Part shown: in pieces, positions 51,590 through 61,369 of the stretch | Layout: each line of letters starts with the position of its first letter | Position numbering within the stretch: the stretch's first letter is position 1 | Assembly (NCBI GenBank): GCA_028023455.1 | Contig: JAQFVV010006200.1 | Span: 3,235,738-3,299,737, forward strand | DNA length: 64,000 nt | DNA from: Epiperipatus broadwayi | Taxonomy: Eukaryota; Onychophora; Udeonychophora; Euonychophora; Peripatidae | Direction: 5' to 3' | Made by a program: the position numbers and the translations under genes | The notes under the pieces: model-generated | Told to the model about the DNA's origin: nothing | What the model saw: only the letters and a program-made list of their open reading frames with translations | Databases searched by the model: none

Positions 51590-52891
51590 GATCAGTCATG
51601 GAATTATGCTATATCTGAATTTAAAAATCTTAGAACTGAACAAAATATATGTTTGAAAGAAGACAAAGGTTTACGTATGTGTTTTATTAAAAAAGGTGCA
51701 TATAATGATAAAATTGAAACACAAATGAGTAAATTAGGATTTGATATCATTGATAGTGATAACATGGAGGGACAACATGTGAAATTTATAAATAGTATTT
51801 TAAAGAAGGCTAAAAGTCATTTTATGGATAATTGTACATATTATGATATATATCCATCTACATCTGTATGCTCAAGAATATTTGCTAACATTAAACTTCA
51901 AAAAGTAGGAAATCCTCTTAGATTGATGATTGACTTTGGTGGATCATTTATGTATAAAACTGCTAAATGTATTGGTAAATTGTTGGAAGATATGTTGGGT
52001 TTTGGAAGATATACAATTGCATCTTCTTATGAATTTGTCTATAAAATTAAAAATATAAAAATAAATGATAATGATCTATTAGCTTCATTGAATGTAACAG
52101 AATTATATGGATCAATTGATCATCTTGAATCTATAAATTTAATTGAAATTGAACTAATTAATATGGCTGTAAATAAACATTTAATAAATTTTATTATTGA
52201 ATCACTAAAATTTATAAGTGATAATATTATTGCAACATATAATGATAGGTTTTATATGGGTAAAGGATGGCCAATGGGATTACCTATGGTAACACAAATT
52301 TGTAATTTTACATTGTCAAAATATGGAGATATTATATTTAATTCTTATGATTTTGAAGATATTAAAATTTATACTAGATATATTGATGATGTTTTTGTTT
52401 GTGGTCCTAAAGACATTATTGATGTTCTTTTATATAAACTGAATAATTTAAACAATTTAAAATGGACTATTGAGAATGAACAAAATAGAAAAATAAAATT
52501 TTTGGATTTACAAATATTTAGAGATGCTACTGATTTAAATTATAAATTAATTTTTAAACCTATTGGAGAAAGAAGATATATTTATTTTAAATCACGTGTT
52601 CCAATGGTACATAAAATGGCAAGTCTGAAATCATTTTTGCATCGCAATGATAAATTATGTAAATATAATGATAAATTATGTAAATATAAGAGTGATACAA
52701 TTTTAAATATTGAACTCTTTGCTAATGAACTTTTAAAGGTTGGTTATGATAAAAACCAAATCTTGCATACAGTAAATTCATTTAATAATAAGAAAAGTGT
52801 TTGCAGTGTTACTTTAGATAATAAAAAATGGATATCTATGTCGTTTATAAATAACATGCAATCTAAATTAATTAAGAATATATTTAAATAA
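51590..52891 (+). CDS. Penelope-like reverse transcriptase, 5'-truncated
   Basis: The frame is open from the inverted-repeat junction (about 51590) to TAA at 52889-52891, without a convincing Met start; residue numbers here count from the TTG at 51653. In order: SRIFANIKLQKVGNPLRLMI (75-93), motif A LASLNVTELYGSI (143-155), motif B GWPMGLPMVTQI (205-216), motif C YTRYIDDVF (240-248), motif D KIKFLDLQIFRD (280-291), and thumb-like KSRVPMVHKMASLKSFLHR (313-331). The catalytic Asp of motif A is replaced by Asn (N147), although the YIDD box is intact, so the enzyme is probably inactive. A 7-residue unit (NDKLCKY) is duplicated at 332-345 by a 21-bp tandem repeat. Its nearest relative in the window is the PLE at 20.3-22.0 kb, which retains Asp. 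Confidence 0.9.
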   Translation, partial: DQSWNYAISEFKNLRTEQNICLKEDKGLRMCFIKKGAYNDKIETQMSKLGFDIIDSDNMEGQHVKFINSILKKAKSHFMDNCTYYDIYPSTSVCSRIFANIKLQKVGNPLRLMIDFGGSFMYKTAKCIGKLLEDMLGFGRYTIASSYEFVYKIKNIKINDNDLLASLNVTELYGSIDHLESINLIEIELINMAVNKHLINFIIESLKFISDNIIATYNDRFYMGKGWPMGLPMVTQICNFTLSKYGDIIFNSYDFEDIKIYTRYIDDVFVCGPKDIIDVLLYKLNNLNNLKWTIENEQNRKIKFLDLQIFRDATDLNYKLIFKPIGERRYIYFKSRVPMVHKMASLKSFLHRNDKLCKYNDKLCKYKSDTILNIELFANELLKVGYDKNQILHTVNSFNNKKSVCSVTLDNKKWISMSFINNMQSKLIKNIFK

Positions 52892-53316
52892 AAGTATAAT
52901 ATTTCATTTTGTGTTCCTCCAAATGTTAATCAATTGATTAATAATTCTAAGAGTATAATTCCTAAATTGCGTAGAAGTAATATAATTTATCAATTTCATG
53001 TGGATGTCAGAAATTTTACATCAGTGAATCGAGATGTTCTGTGGAAAAAAGATTGAAGGAGCGTCAATTATTATATAATCAAATTAAAAATAACGTAAAT
53101 AGTCAATTTAATACAGCTACAGTATTCTTTGACCATGAAAAAACTTGTAATTATAAGTTTACATTTAATAGTAATGAAATAAAAATATTAATGTAAGAAA
53201 GAAATCATAAAAAGAAGAAAATTAAAGAGGCAATATTAATTGATAAATATAAAAACGATATTATTAATAGGCAAATTGCAAATACAGCCATACACAGCTT
53301 ATGGAAATATAAGTAA
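52892..53316 (+). pseudogene. Penelope-like linker and GIY-YIG nuclease (broken)
   Basis: It continues in frame after a single TAA: KYNISFCVPPNVNQLINNSK. A frameshift near 53003 then gives SCGCQKFYISESRCSVEKRL, the nuclease start (C-x-C, Y-I-x-E, R helix). Next are LLYNQIKNNVN, FFDHEKTCNYKFTFNSNEI, a stop, and then the C-terminal INRQIANTAIHSLWKY, ending about 53316. The nuclease opens the target DNA in PLE integration. The stop and frameshift make this copy non-functional. Confidence 0.85.
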
Positions 53317-53446
53317 CATTAAGTTTAAAAATATGAAATTCAGTTAAAGCTGATGAGGGTTACCACGTAATCGAAAGTGTTACAAAAGAATTTACACTAT
53401 AATATTGTATTTACCATTAATTTTTTTTTCTATATATATATATTTT
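53040..53446 (+). repeat. 3' end of the PLE (partner of the inverted 5' copy)
   Basis: It matches 51178-51588 in inverted orientation along its whole length, including the hammerhead-like motif and the AT-rich tail (caatattata/tataatattg). Confidence 0.88.
53350..53382 (+). ncRNA. hammerhead ribozyme-like motif, 3' copy
   Basis: CUGAUGA, one extra G, stem II GGUUAC-CAC-GUAAUC (6 pairs including a G-U), GAAA, then GUGU-UA. The core is intact. The stem III palindrome GCGC of the other copy has become GUGU, weakening it. Confidence 0.55.
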
Positions 53447-54163
53447 ATAACGGGTATTGTATTTTATATTTATATATGTATAGTATTAATTGATACTCTG
53501 AATCTACATAAACTTAACAAAAGCTTTTAAATTATTATTTAATAATATCTAATAATCATTTTTATTTTATGGCCAAAAGAAATATATTTTTTGATATTTC
53601 ATTTTGTTAATTAATTGGTACTGTGTGCTAGTCAATCTTTATTATGCAAAAGTATTATAGTAGACCAATAAAAAAAGTTTAGATTGTAGTGGCACTGGAT
53701 TTCTATTATTCTAAAAGTAAATCAAAGTTTATTTTACACAAAATTGTATAAGAAGATATAAAATTTTGATGGTAGAAGTCAAATTCAGAATATTTGATAT
53801 TTTATTTAAACAGTTTTCTTGCCTTTTCCCAATCTTTCTTGCTTATTACTCAAAATGGATTTATACTTGAGATCTGTCATAAGTCACTAAATTTATTGTG
53901 TATAAAATTTGACATACTAAATATGCATCTATACATACATATTATATTGATGTCTAGTTAGTTTTTTTTTCGGTAAGTAAATTTTAGCATCCAGTGTGAA
54001 GGCAGTTTAGGGATTAATCCAATAAATATTTGGATTATTTATCACTATATCTTAACCTTGTCCACATTTCATTAAAATAATTTTTTGTGACACAAACCTG
54101 AGACCCATAACGAGGTATGTTACCAAACAACATATATCATTTTTATGGGATAACTTATCTGTT
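53447..54163. other. non-coding sequence
   Basis: AT-rich; nothing recognised. Confidence 0.6.
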
Positions 54164-54243
54164 CAATTCATATATATTGCTTATAATAACTCTTCTCATA
54201 TACACTTTAATGCAAAAAATATTTTTAAAAACTTAATTTTCCT

Positions 54244-54275
54244 GACAGTTTCTACTGTCCAGCAATCTTCATCAG
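54244..54275 (-). ncRNA. hammerhead-like core, left arm
   Basis: CUGAUGA, extra A, stem II GAUUG-CUGGA-CAGUA (weakened), GAAAC, U, then GUC as cleavage triplet. The catalytic bases are intact and stem II is damaged. Confidence 0.45.
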
Positions 54276-54327
54276 AGCTTTCTCAATTTCCTCTACCTTT
54301 TTTTTTGTAGAGGAAATTGAGAAAGCT

Positions 54328-54359
54328 CTGATGAAGACTGCTGGTCAGTCAAAACTGTC
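54328..54359 (+). ncRNA. hammerhead-like core, right arm
   Basis: CUGAUGA, extra A, perfect stem II GACUG-CUGGU-CAGUC, but AAAAC where GAAAC is needed (G12 to A, at a former CpG), then UGUC. It should be inactive. Confidence 0.45.
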
Positions 54360-54569
54360 AGGAAAGTAAAGAAGTTTTTTTTTAAATTTTTTACATTAAA
54401 GTGTATATGAGAAGAATTATTATAAGCAATATATATGAAAAAATGCAAAGAAAGTAAAGGAAATAAGAGTATATACTTCTGTTCTATTCATATAAGCTCA
54501 AAGACGATGATCATAAGTGATTGAGAGATAGAGATAAATGATCATAATTGCATGTATAAAAAAATAAAA

Positions 54570-55500
54570 AAGAATAATGCAGCAGTTCAAAAAAGGCAAG
54601 ATAAGAAAAAACCAAAAGCAAGACTATAGAAAAACTTTTACAAAAGCAGCAAGAATCAGCTGAAGAAACAAATTTAGCCCAAATGTTTTGGTTGCTTGTG
54701 AAACAAAATGAAACCATTAAAACATCACATGAACAAAATAAAGAGAGAGAAAAACTGAAAATGATGGCAAAAATTGAAGAAGAATAGAATAAAGAAGATG
54801 GCAAGGCTTAAAATCAAACAGTACTGAACAAAATGTAGAGAAATTAGAATAATATTGAAGAAAATGAAAGATTGTGCAGAAAAAATATAAATGGTAAATC
54901 ATATTAAGATAAAAATAGAAGTATAGAACAGACAACTGAAAATAGCATCAAGAAAAAGCTAGAAGAAAGAGATAAAAAAAAATGGAAGAAATTTTTAATT
55001 TAAAAAATGAACAAATTGTGGAGGAAATTAAAAAAGTGAAACAAGCCAAAGATAACTGAAATATTAGATTAGTATAAAGTTGCTTGATGATAGCAAGCTA
55101 TGTGGCAAGAGCAGCTGGTAATGAGGAATCTAGAGATGGAAAATAGAGAAAAATTAACTCAATTAAAGTGTAAGCTTATTTTAGAAAGAAAATATGAATA
55201 AAGAAAATAAAAGATGATACAAATATATATGGAAATGGCAATAAAGATGCAAATGCTACAAGAAGAAACTAATTCAAGGCATTGAAAGAGAATAATGGAA
55301 ACATATGGAAATGGCCATGAAGACATTCTACATGAAGAAATTCAAAACAAGGCATCAAAAGAGAATAATGGGAACACAGAAAATGTTTAGGTGAATTGCA
55401 AGAGAATATTTATAACATATATATCAATATGGATGTGATAGCAAACAAATCAATATCTTGAAGAAAGATCATGCCATGAATATGAGATGTGTTAATGTCC
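54570..55500 (+). pseudogene. decayed coding-like tract, possibly retrotransposon gag
   Basis: A purine-rich plus strand. One frame reads KTIEKLLQKQQESAEETNLA, then QMFWLLVKQNETIKTSHEQ and KEREKLKMMAKIEEE (about 54610-54786). Charged, coiled-coil-like text continues with stops to about 55500. Glutamine- and lysine-rich helices before a short hydrophobic helix recall gag N-termini of LTR retrotransposons. No zinc knuckle, protease or LTR was seen. The minus-strand open frames here are shadows. Confidence 0.3.
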
Positions 55501-56074
55501 AGTAAACAAATTTCTGAGGATCAAGATATTCAGGGAGATGCTAAGTGTTTGGGAAGCTTGGAAGATTATTTTTCATTAAATTACTTAGATGCGGGGCAGA
55601 TATTACCATTAACATCTAGTCATCTGTATGAAGCTTTTAAATATTGGTAGAACTCTTTGTTCATCTAACCATGTGCTTATAAAATATAAAAGAGGATGTT
55701 AGAGGACAGTTTTTGGACTGAAGGATGTCTGGATAGCATCAAGAATTTCACACTAATGATATTGATAACATATGCTTGATCAGAAAATCAAATAATACAC
55801 TATAATCTACAAACAAAGCAATTTGTGATGATAGCCAATAAATAAACGTGAGATCTGGTTGTTAAGTTCCTAAATACTATTGAGTTGAATAATAAACCAA
55901 GGGAAAAGAGATCCATACACACTAGAGTTTCAATAATAATATAAACCAAACGAATAAATATTTCATTCTGGAAGCTAATATTAGCAGTGAAAAGACACCA
56001 AAATGGGATCCCAGGGAAAGAAAATGAAAAAAACGTTATTAAGATTAGGAAATAACAAGTGTAATTAGAGCTGA
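55501..56074. other. non-coding or fully decayed sequence
   Basis: It may continue the decayed tract to the left. I recognise nothing. Confidence 0.4.
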
Positions 56075-56172
56075 AGCAAAACTCTCCATACAATAGTGCA
56101 AGCCAAAATAATCAATGCAAGAACGTTTATGCATAAAATCCCTATCTAGTGGTTACCCATTTAATATCCCCA

Positions 56173-56204
56173 GACTAGTTTCTAGCTTATGACTTTCATC
56201 ATGA
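56173..56204 (-). ncRNA. hammerhead-like core, left arm
   Basis: Stem I strand UCCUCA, then UGAUGA (the first C of CUGAUGA is missing), AAGUCAUAAGCUA, GAAA, self-complementary CUAG, UC, then UGGGGA closing stem I. Loss of C3 should inactivate it. Everything else fits a type I hammerhead. Confidence 0.5.
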
Positions 56205-56497
56205 GGAGCCTTGAATCTGAGAGCACTGCATCCAGATCTTGGGATCCAATGCAACCCTCCAGCAGTGACCTTTTACCTCTTTAATTAACTACAAAACTAT
56301 GAGTCTAATATTGAAAATACAATAATATTTTCAATCCAAGCTTATAAGCTTATATAGTCATATTGGCCATATATTATTGTGTTTTCAATTTTAGACTCAT
56401 AGTTTTGTAGTTAATTAAAGAGATAAAAAGTGACTGCTGGAAGGTTGCATTGGATCCTAAGATCTAAGTGCAGTGCTCTCAGATTCAAGATTCCTCA

Positions 56498-56527
56498 CTG
56501 ATGAAAGCCACAAGCTACAAACTAGTC
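56498..56527 (+). ncRNA. hammerhead-like core, right arm
   Basis: CUGAUGA is intact, with short stem II AGC/GCU, but CAAAC replaces GAAAC. CUAG-UC follows and stem I (UCCUCA with UGGGGA, 6 pairs) is intact. Its one core defect is at a different site from the left arm's, so the common ancestor probably had a complete core. Confidence 0.55.
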
Positions 56528-56640
56528 TGGGGATATTGGATGAATAGGCACTAGATAGGGATTTTATGCACAAACCTTCTTGCATCCATTGATTACTCTG
56601 GCTTAAATTGAGTGACACTATAGTATGGACAGTTTTGCCT

Positions 56641-57949
56641 CTGTTTTAACAGCTTAAGCAAGCATAAAAAATGGTGATCATGTGATAATTAGAACTGTTT
56701 TGCAAAAGAAAAAAGTGGAAAGAAATACAATATAAAATTAATTATTATCATGTCTAAACTTCGCCTATGCAAAAATAATGAGGTTAGAAAACTATAATAT
56801 AAGGTAACAAACAACCAAAAACCTAGATAAAAAATTATTTTCTTTAGAGCATGTCACTATCTGGAAAATATGTAAAACATGTAAGTTCATACAATAATTT
56901 AACCAATAATATGGAGAGAAGAATGCACAGATTTGCATCATATAATTGTCTTCTCATTAATTCAATGTAGCAGAATGAATAAACTTTCAAAGATATATTA
57001 AAGCAATTTGCATTATTGTGGAAATCAATCATGGAATATCAAGATATCTCAAATCTAAAAAATGGTTTATTCCAGCCATAAAATAGGCACATTCAAAAAT
57101 GGTTCAAGTAAAATATCATTACAATATCCAGAGAAAAAATGCTGTAATGTCCATCAGGGAACTAAGCAAAAGATAACTTTTCCATTTATCCTTATAAAAA
57201 GTCAATATGAACAAGGATAAAAAAAAATTATGCTCATAGCAGATGCGAAGAATAATAAAAAAAATGTAAACATTAATATGTAGATGACTTTATATTTATC
57301 AAAATTTCCCACATCAGCCTTTCAAATCAATTTATATACAAGAAAGTTTAGAATTTTTATGAAGGCCTCTATTTTATTGCTAAACAATATGAGGATAATT
57401 TGTTTTTAAGTAAGTTTGGAAAAGGAGACAAGAAGACTAAAACACCTAAAGTTTGAAGTCTTTATTTAAACATTGGACAAAGTCAATAAAAATATTAAAA
57501 AGTCAGATGTAATAGTCTCATTAATGAAGTTCTTTAAAATGATGATAAAAGATTGGTGTATGTGTGTGCTTATTGTTATGAAGCAATTAAAGAAAAGACA
57601 ACCAGAAGAAACGAGTTTCTGAAATACTTGAGATATTATTCATCCAAACTAGTCATACTTATTATATCATTTTTTTATTTCTTTATTGCACAGGAAAATA
57701 TATGCAATTACAGTAAAATAAAATATTAACTTATTTATACATTATTTTTTCTTCCCCCAATTAATCATTTCCAGATTGTTTTTGCTAATGTTTATTTATT
57801 AAACCAGATGAATAATTCCTGGAATGTTTATAGGGATGACCCTAAAACCTCATCTATGATTCAAATTCAAATGCAAACCTTCAGGAAAACACAAATGCTT
57901 TGCATGATTGCTTGGTTTATATTCAGCTGGTGATTAATAAGTAATACCA
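56641..57949. other. non-coding sequence
   Basis: No gene is recognised. A few coding-like phrases around 57300-57420 are too short to assign. Confidence 0.5.
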
Positions 57950-58061
57950 GATGGCCACAAGGAGTATATTCCAAAAATATCAATAATTTATATTTTTTTC
58001 AGAGAATAAACTATCATAGAGATTACACCATGAAAACCTTGCTATGTTTAAAAGGTTATAA

Positions 58062-58957
58062 ATATATTAAATTTAAGTGTAAACAGATAATATTATAATA
58101 ACGTGAAAGCTAAACACCTTCAAATAGATACGCTTTAAAAATGCTTACGTGACAGCCAATCAGATGGAATAATGGCATCACATGGGACTCTAAATTCTAA
58201 AACACAAGCCAGAACTATTAGAAAAAGATGGGACCCATCTTAATCTATGCCTCAATTATATTTAAATAAGCCAGACTAAAGCATTTTGAAAATATTTTTA
58301 AAATATTGCTTCGTTGTAAATCGGATGATTTCGCATTGTTAATTTATATATATAATATTTAGTGGATTAAATGTGAAGGTATTTAAGCTTCACACTCTTA
58401 GTTCAAAATGCTTTAGTTTGGCTTATTTAAATATAATTGAGGCATAGATTAAGATGGGTCCCATCTTTTTCTAATAGTTCTGGCTTGTGTTTTAGAATTT
58501 AGAGTCCCATGTGATGCCATTATTCCATCTGATTGGCTGTCACGTAAGCATTTTTAAAGCGTATCTGTTTGAAGGTGTTTAGCTTTCACGTTATTATAAT
58601 ATTATCTGTTTACGCTTAAATTTAATATATTTACATTAATTAATATCATTTCATTAGATTTTAAAATATTGCTTCGTTGTAAATTGGATGATTTCGCGTT
58701 GTTAATTTATATATATAATATTTAGTGGATTAAATGTGAAGGTATTTAAGCTTCACACTCTTAATTCAAAATGCTTTAGTCTGGCTTATTTAAATATAAT
58801 TGAGGCATAGATTAAGATGGGTCCCATCTTTTTCTAATAGTTCTGGCTTGTGTTTTAGAATTTAGAGTCCCATGTGATGCCATTATTCCATCTGATTGGC
58901 TGTCACGTAAGCATTTTTAAAGCGTATCTGTTTGAAGGTGTTTAGCTTTCACGTTAT
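58062..58957. mobile_element. non-autonomous element with 15-bp target duplication
   Basis: TTTAAAAGGTTATAA flanks it exactly (58047-58061 and 58958-58972). Inside is one inverted arm (about 58062-58290), then two direct copies of a unit of about 300 bp (about 58295-58640 and 58655-58957), nearly identical (ttaagatgggtcccatcttt, gattggctgtcacgtaagc, gaaggtgtttagctttcac). There is no protein. The order inverted-direct-direct and the length of the duplication recall PLE-type insertion, but no hammerhead core was found in the unit. Confidence 0.88.
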
Positions 58958-59179
58958 TTTAAAAGGTTATAATAATGCATTCAACTAATTGGAAAAATTT
59001 TAATTAATATCAAAGAAATAAAATTTATTTTTAAACCATTATCATATTACATACAATTAGTAAATGAAAGTAATATAATTTTCTTCTTCCTTTTCCTATG
59101 TACTGATTTCTACTTTAACATATACCATTTACACCTTTCTTAAACACTTTATCAATACTCTTTATTTATATCAAAACTA

Positions 59180-59210
59180 ACAGTTTCAATTGTCCTGCAG
59201 TCATCATCAG
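59180..59210 (-). ncRNA. hammerhead-like core, left arm
   Basis: AGAGCU (stem I), CUGAUGA, extra U, stem II GACUG-CAGGA-CAAUU (one mismatch), GAAAC, UGUU, AGUUUU (stem I, six pairs with wobbles). The invariant core is intact and UU is an acceptable cleavage context. Confidence 0.5.
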
Positions 59211-59253
59211 AGCTCTTTACAAAATATCTTAATAAATAGGATTGTAAAGATCT

Positions 59254-59285
59254 CTGATGATGACTGCAGGACAGTCAAAACTATT
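59254..59285 (+). ncRNA. hammerhead-like core, right arm
   Basis: CUGAUGA, extra U, perfect stem II GACUG/CAGUC, but AAAAC instead of GAAAC, then UAUUAG. It should be inactive. Confidence 0.45.
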
Positions 59286-59890
59286 AGTTTTGATATAAAT
59301 GAAGAGTATTGATAAAGTGTTTAAGAAAAATGTAAATGATATGACATAATTATTAAATGAATAACATAATAATATTACATAAGAAGTAAGAATAGCTGGT
59401 TATAGACTATAATTAAATATCTGCAAGTGCAAATTTGAGATATCTGTTAGCATAGAACAAAATAGCTTAAAAAGCTAATGAAACATATCTGTAAATGATG
59501 TGATAAATTTAATTCGCCACAGGGAATATATTCCAAAGATATGCTTTCAATAATTTATAATTTTTTCAGGGGAAGAACATTATCACAAATATTTCATTAT
59601 GGCGATTTGAGATCCTGCTATGTCATTATTATAATGAATTAATAATCCATTCAACTAATTGAACTGTGTTAATTAATATTAGAAACATAAAATTTATTCT
59701 TAAACAACTATCATTTTAGAGTTATTGAATGATTGACATAATATAAGAAGAAAAAAAAGTGAATTATAGATCATAAAGGATATTTGTAATTAAATGCCAG
59801 GGATTGCAAGTATGAGAGGTCTGTTAACATAGTATAAATTATCTAGAAAGCTGATAAAGCATATCTATAAAAGATGTGATAAGTTTAAGA

Positions 59891-61369
59891 AATGTATATG
59901 AGTGACACCTATAAAATAGCATATGATAATAGTCAAAGGTCTTCATTGTTCAGAAGTTCAAGAACTGAAATCAATATAAAAAACTTACACTTCCAAGACT
60001 GATACTTTTTACCATTGCACTAAATCATGCATATAATATGATAATAATAATGAAAAAAAGATCTTCAAACAAATAAAAATAAAATGGAAAAATATTTGAA
60101 TATAATATATGAGCAATATATTTTCTTGTCTCTTTGAGGGAGGGAATGGGAGATACTTTAGTTACTGCTTTATATATTGATGTAGTTTTAATATTTATTA
60201 GATTTAATTTTTAAAAATTAGGGATATTCTGTTATAAAAAGGTTATTTATTAAAAAATTTCATATAATAAATTTGTCTGTGTAAAGTCAGTATTCGATTT
60301 TATGATATAAAGAAATAAATGTACTCACTTATTAGACCTGCTGTCCATGTTTGTGATGGCAAAATGCCATATTAAAAAGTCAACTTTTTAACAGTACAAA
60401 AAGTATATATTTGCACACAAAAATAATAAACACATTATGATACTAAATTAAAACAGGTAGTTATGACTTTTAAATATGGCATTCTACTTTTGCAAACACC
60501 CTCCACCACCCCACTGGAGAAAGGTACAACAGCTGCCAAAAATAAAATAATATTTCTTTTTTTATATATAAATTTTAAGGAATATTTAAGTATATAAATT
60601 GTATAAATAATCAAATTTGAAATAAGGTATAAATAAAAGCATGTATTTTATTTCCAATTAGTCAATTAAGAACTAGATACTTTGATAAGTAATTATCCTG
60701 GTAAATTAGCAAGTATTTTAAAATCTAATTACTTAGACTACATTCTATCTAATTATATCACTTAAATTACATGCTATCCAAAGAAAAATGTAAGCAAACA
60801 AATAAAAATATAATTAAAAAAAACGTTAAAATTTGCAAATTTTACGATATTTGAGTAGCCATTTTTTTCTTCTGTGAATGCCACACATGATTAAGTTTTA
60901 AAAAAAACATTGTAAATAAATTTTACTATGTTCCATAGCCATTTTTCCATATCAGAACATCATAAACAATTATATGTACTAATAAAATTACTTTGATTTA
61001 TATTGAGAGCACATACATTTTATTTTTTCTTTATTATCCTTTCCAAATTTGATATGCAGTATTTTGTATAATAAAATATTTTCTGATCATAATGCTAAAA
61101 GCTTTACAAAGTTTTAGAATGTACTAAAAGTTGATACATTATTGAAAATAAAATGATATCATCCAGGGGTATCTAATAATGATAAAAGTCAAACATTTTA
61201 CTATTTACTTTATTTTAAAAATAAAATTACATTAGTTAATTTTTTTCTTATTTTTATTGTTTTGGTAAATGTATGAGTGAACACATACTCAGTAAAAAAT
61301 ATATAAATGTGTACCTTCAATTTATTATCAATAAATGTATTAATATTATTTTTTTAAAAATTGTTTATA
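59891..61369. other. non-coding sequence
   Basis: AT-rich. Nothing is recognised apart from homopolymer runs. Confidence 0.6.

Larger units (their letters stand above)
51178..53446 (+). mobile_element. Penelope-like element flanked by inverted copies of its 3' end
   Basis: A 5'-truncated PLE of about 2.27 kb. Its 3' region (about 53040-53446: nuclease domain, hammerhead-like motif, AT-rich end) is present again in inverted orientation at 51178-51588, directly abutting the RT coding sequence. PLE insertions are known for such rearranged and inverted ends. The two ends are closely similar, so the insertion or rearrangement is fairly recent. Target duplication is unclear because both flanks are (TA)n. 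Confidence 0.88.
54164..54441. repeat. compact foldback element with hammerhead-like cores
   Basis: The arms 54164-54300 and 54307-54441 are inverted copies of about 135 bp around a short T-rich loop. The ends are attcatatatattgcttataa and its inverse. Each arm holds one hammerhead-like core. Confidence 0.92.
56075..56640. repeat. 260-bp-arm foldback element with hammerhead-like cores
   Basis: The arms 56075-56336 and 56377-56640 are inverted copies (about 85-90% by eye). Shared words are tttatgcataaaatcc, atccccagactagttt, gatccaatgcaacc and aactacaaaactatgagtct. The loop is about 40 bases. G+C is above the surroundings. Confidence 0.93.
59126..59338. repeat. compact foldback element with hammerhead-like cores
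   Basis: Inverted arms of about 95 bp (59126 to about 59222 and about 59240-59338) end in catttac and gtaaatg, with caatactctttatttatat inside. Each arm has one core. Confidence 0.92.
57950..59890. repeat. old tandem duplication, first unit broken by two insertions
   Basis: The unit of about 390 bp is intact at about 59510-59890. The upstream copy is in three pieces: 57950-58061, 58973-59125 and 59339-59510. Matching words: ggccacaaggagtatattcc/gccacagggaatatattcc, caataattta, ccttgctatgt/cctgctatgt, cattcaactaattg, ataaaatttatt and gacataa. The two interruptions are the elements at 58062-58957 and 59126-59338. Confidence 0.75.

Noticed and set aside
54511-54935. Two overlapping minus-strand open frames of 97 and 72 codons
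   Set aside because: They are serine/phenylalanine-rich shadows of the purine-rich plus strand, not coding by composition.
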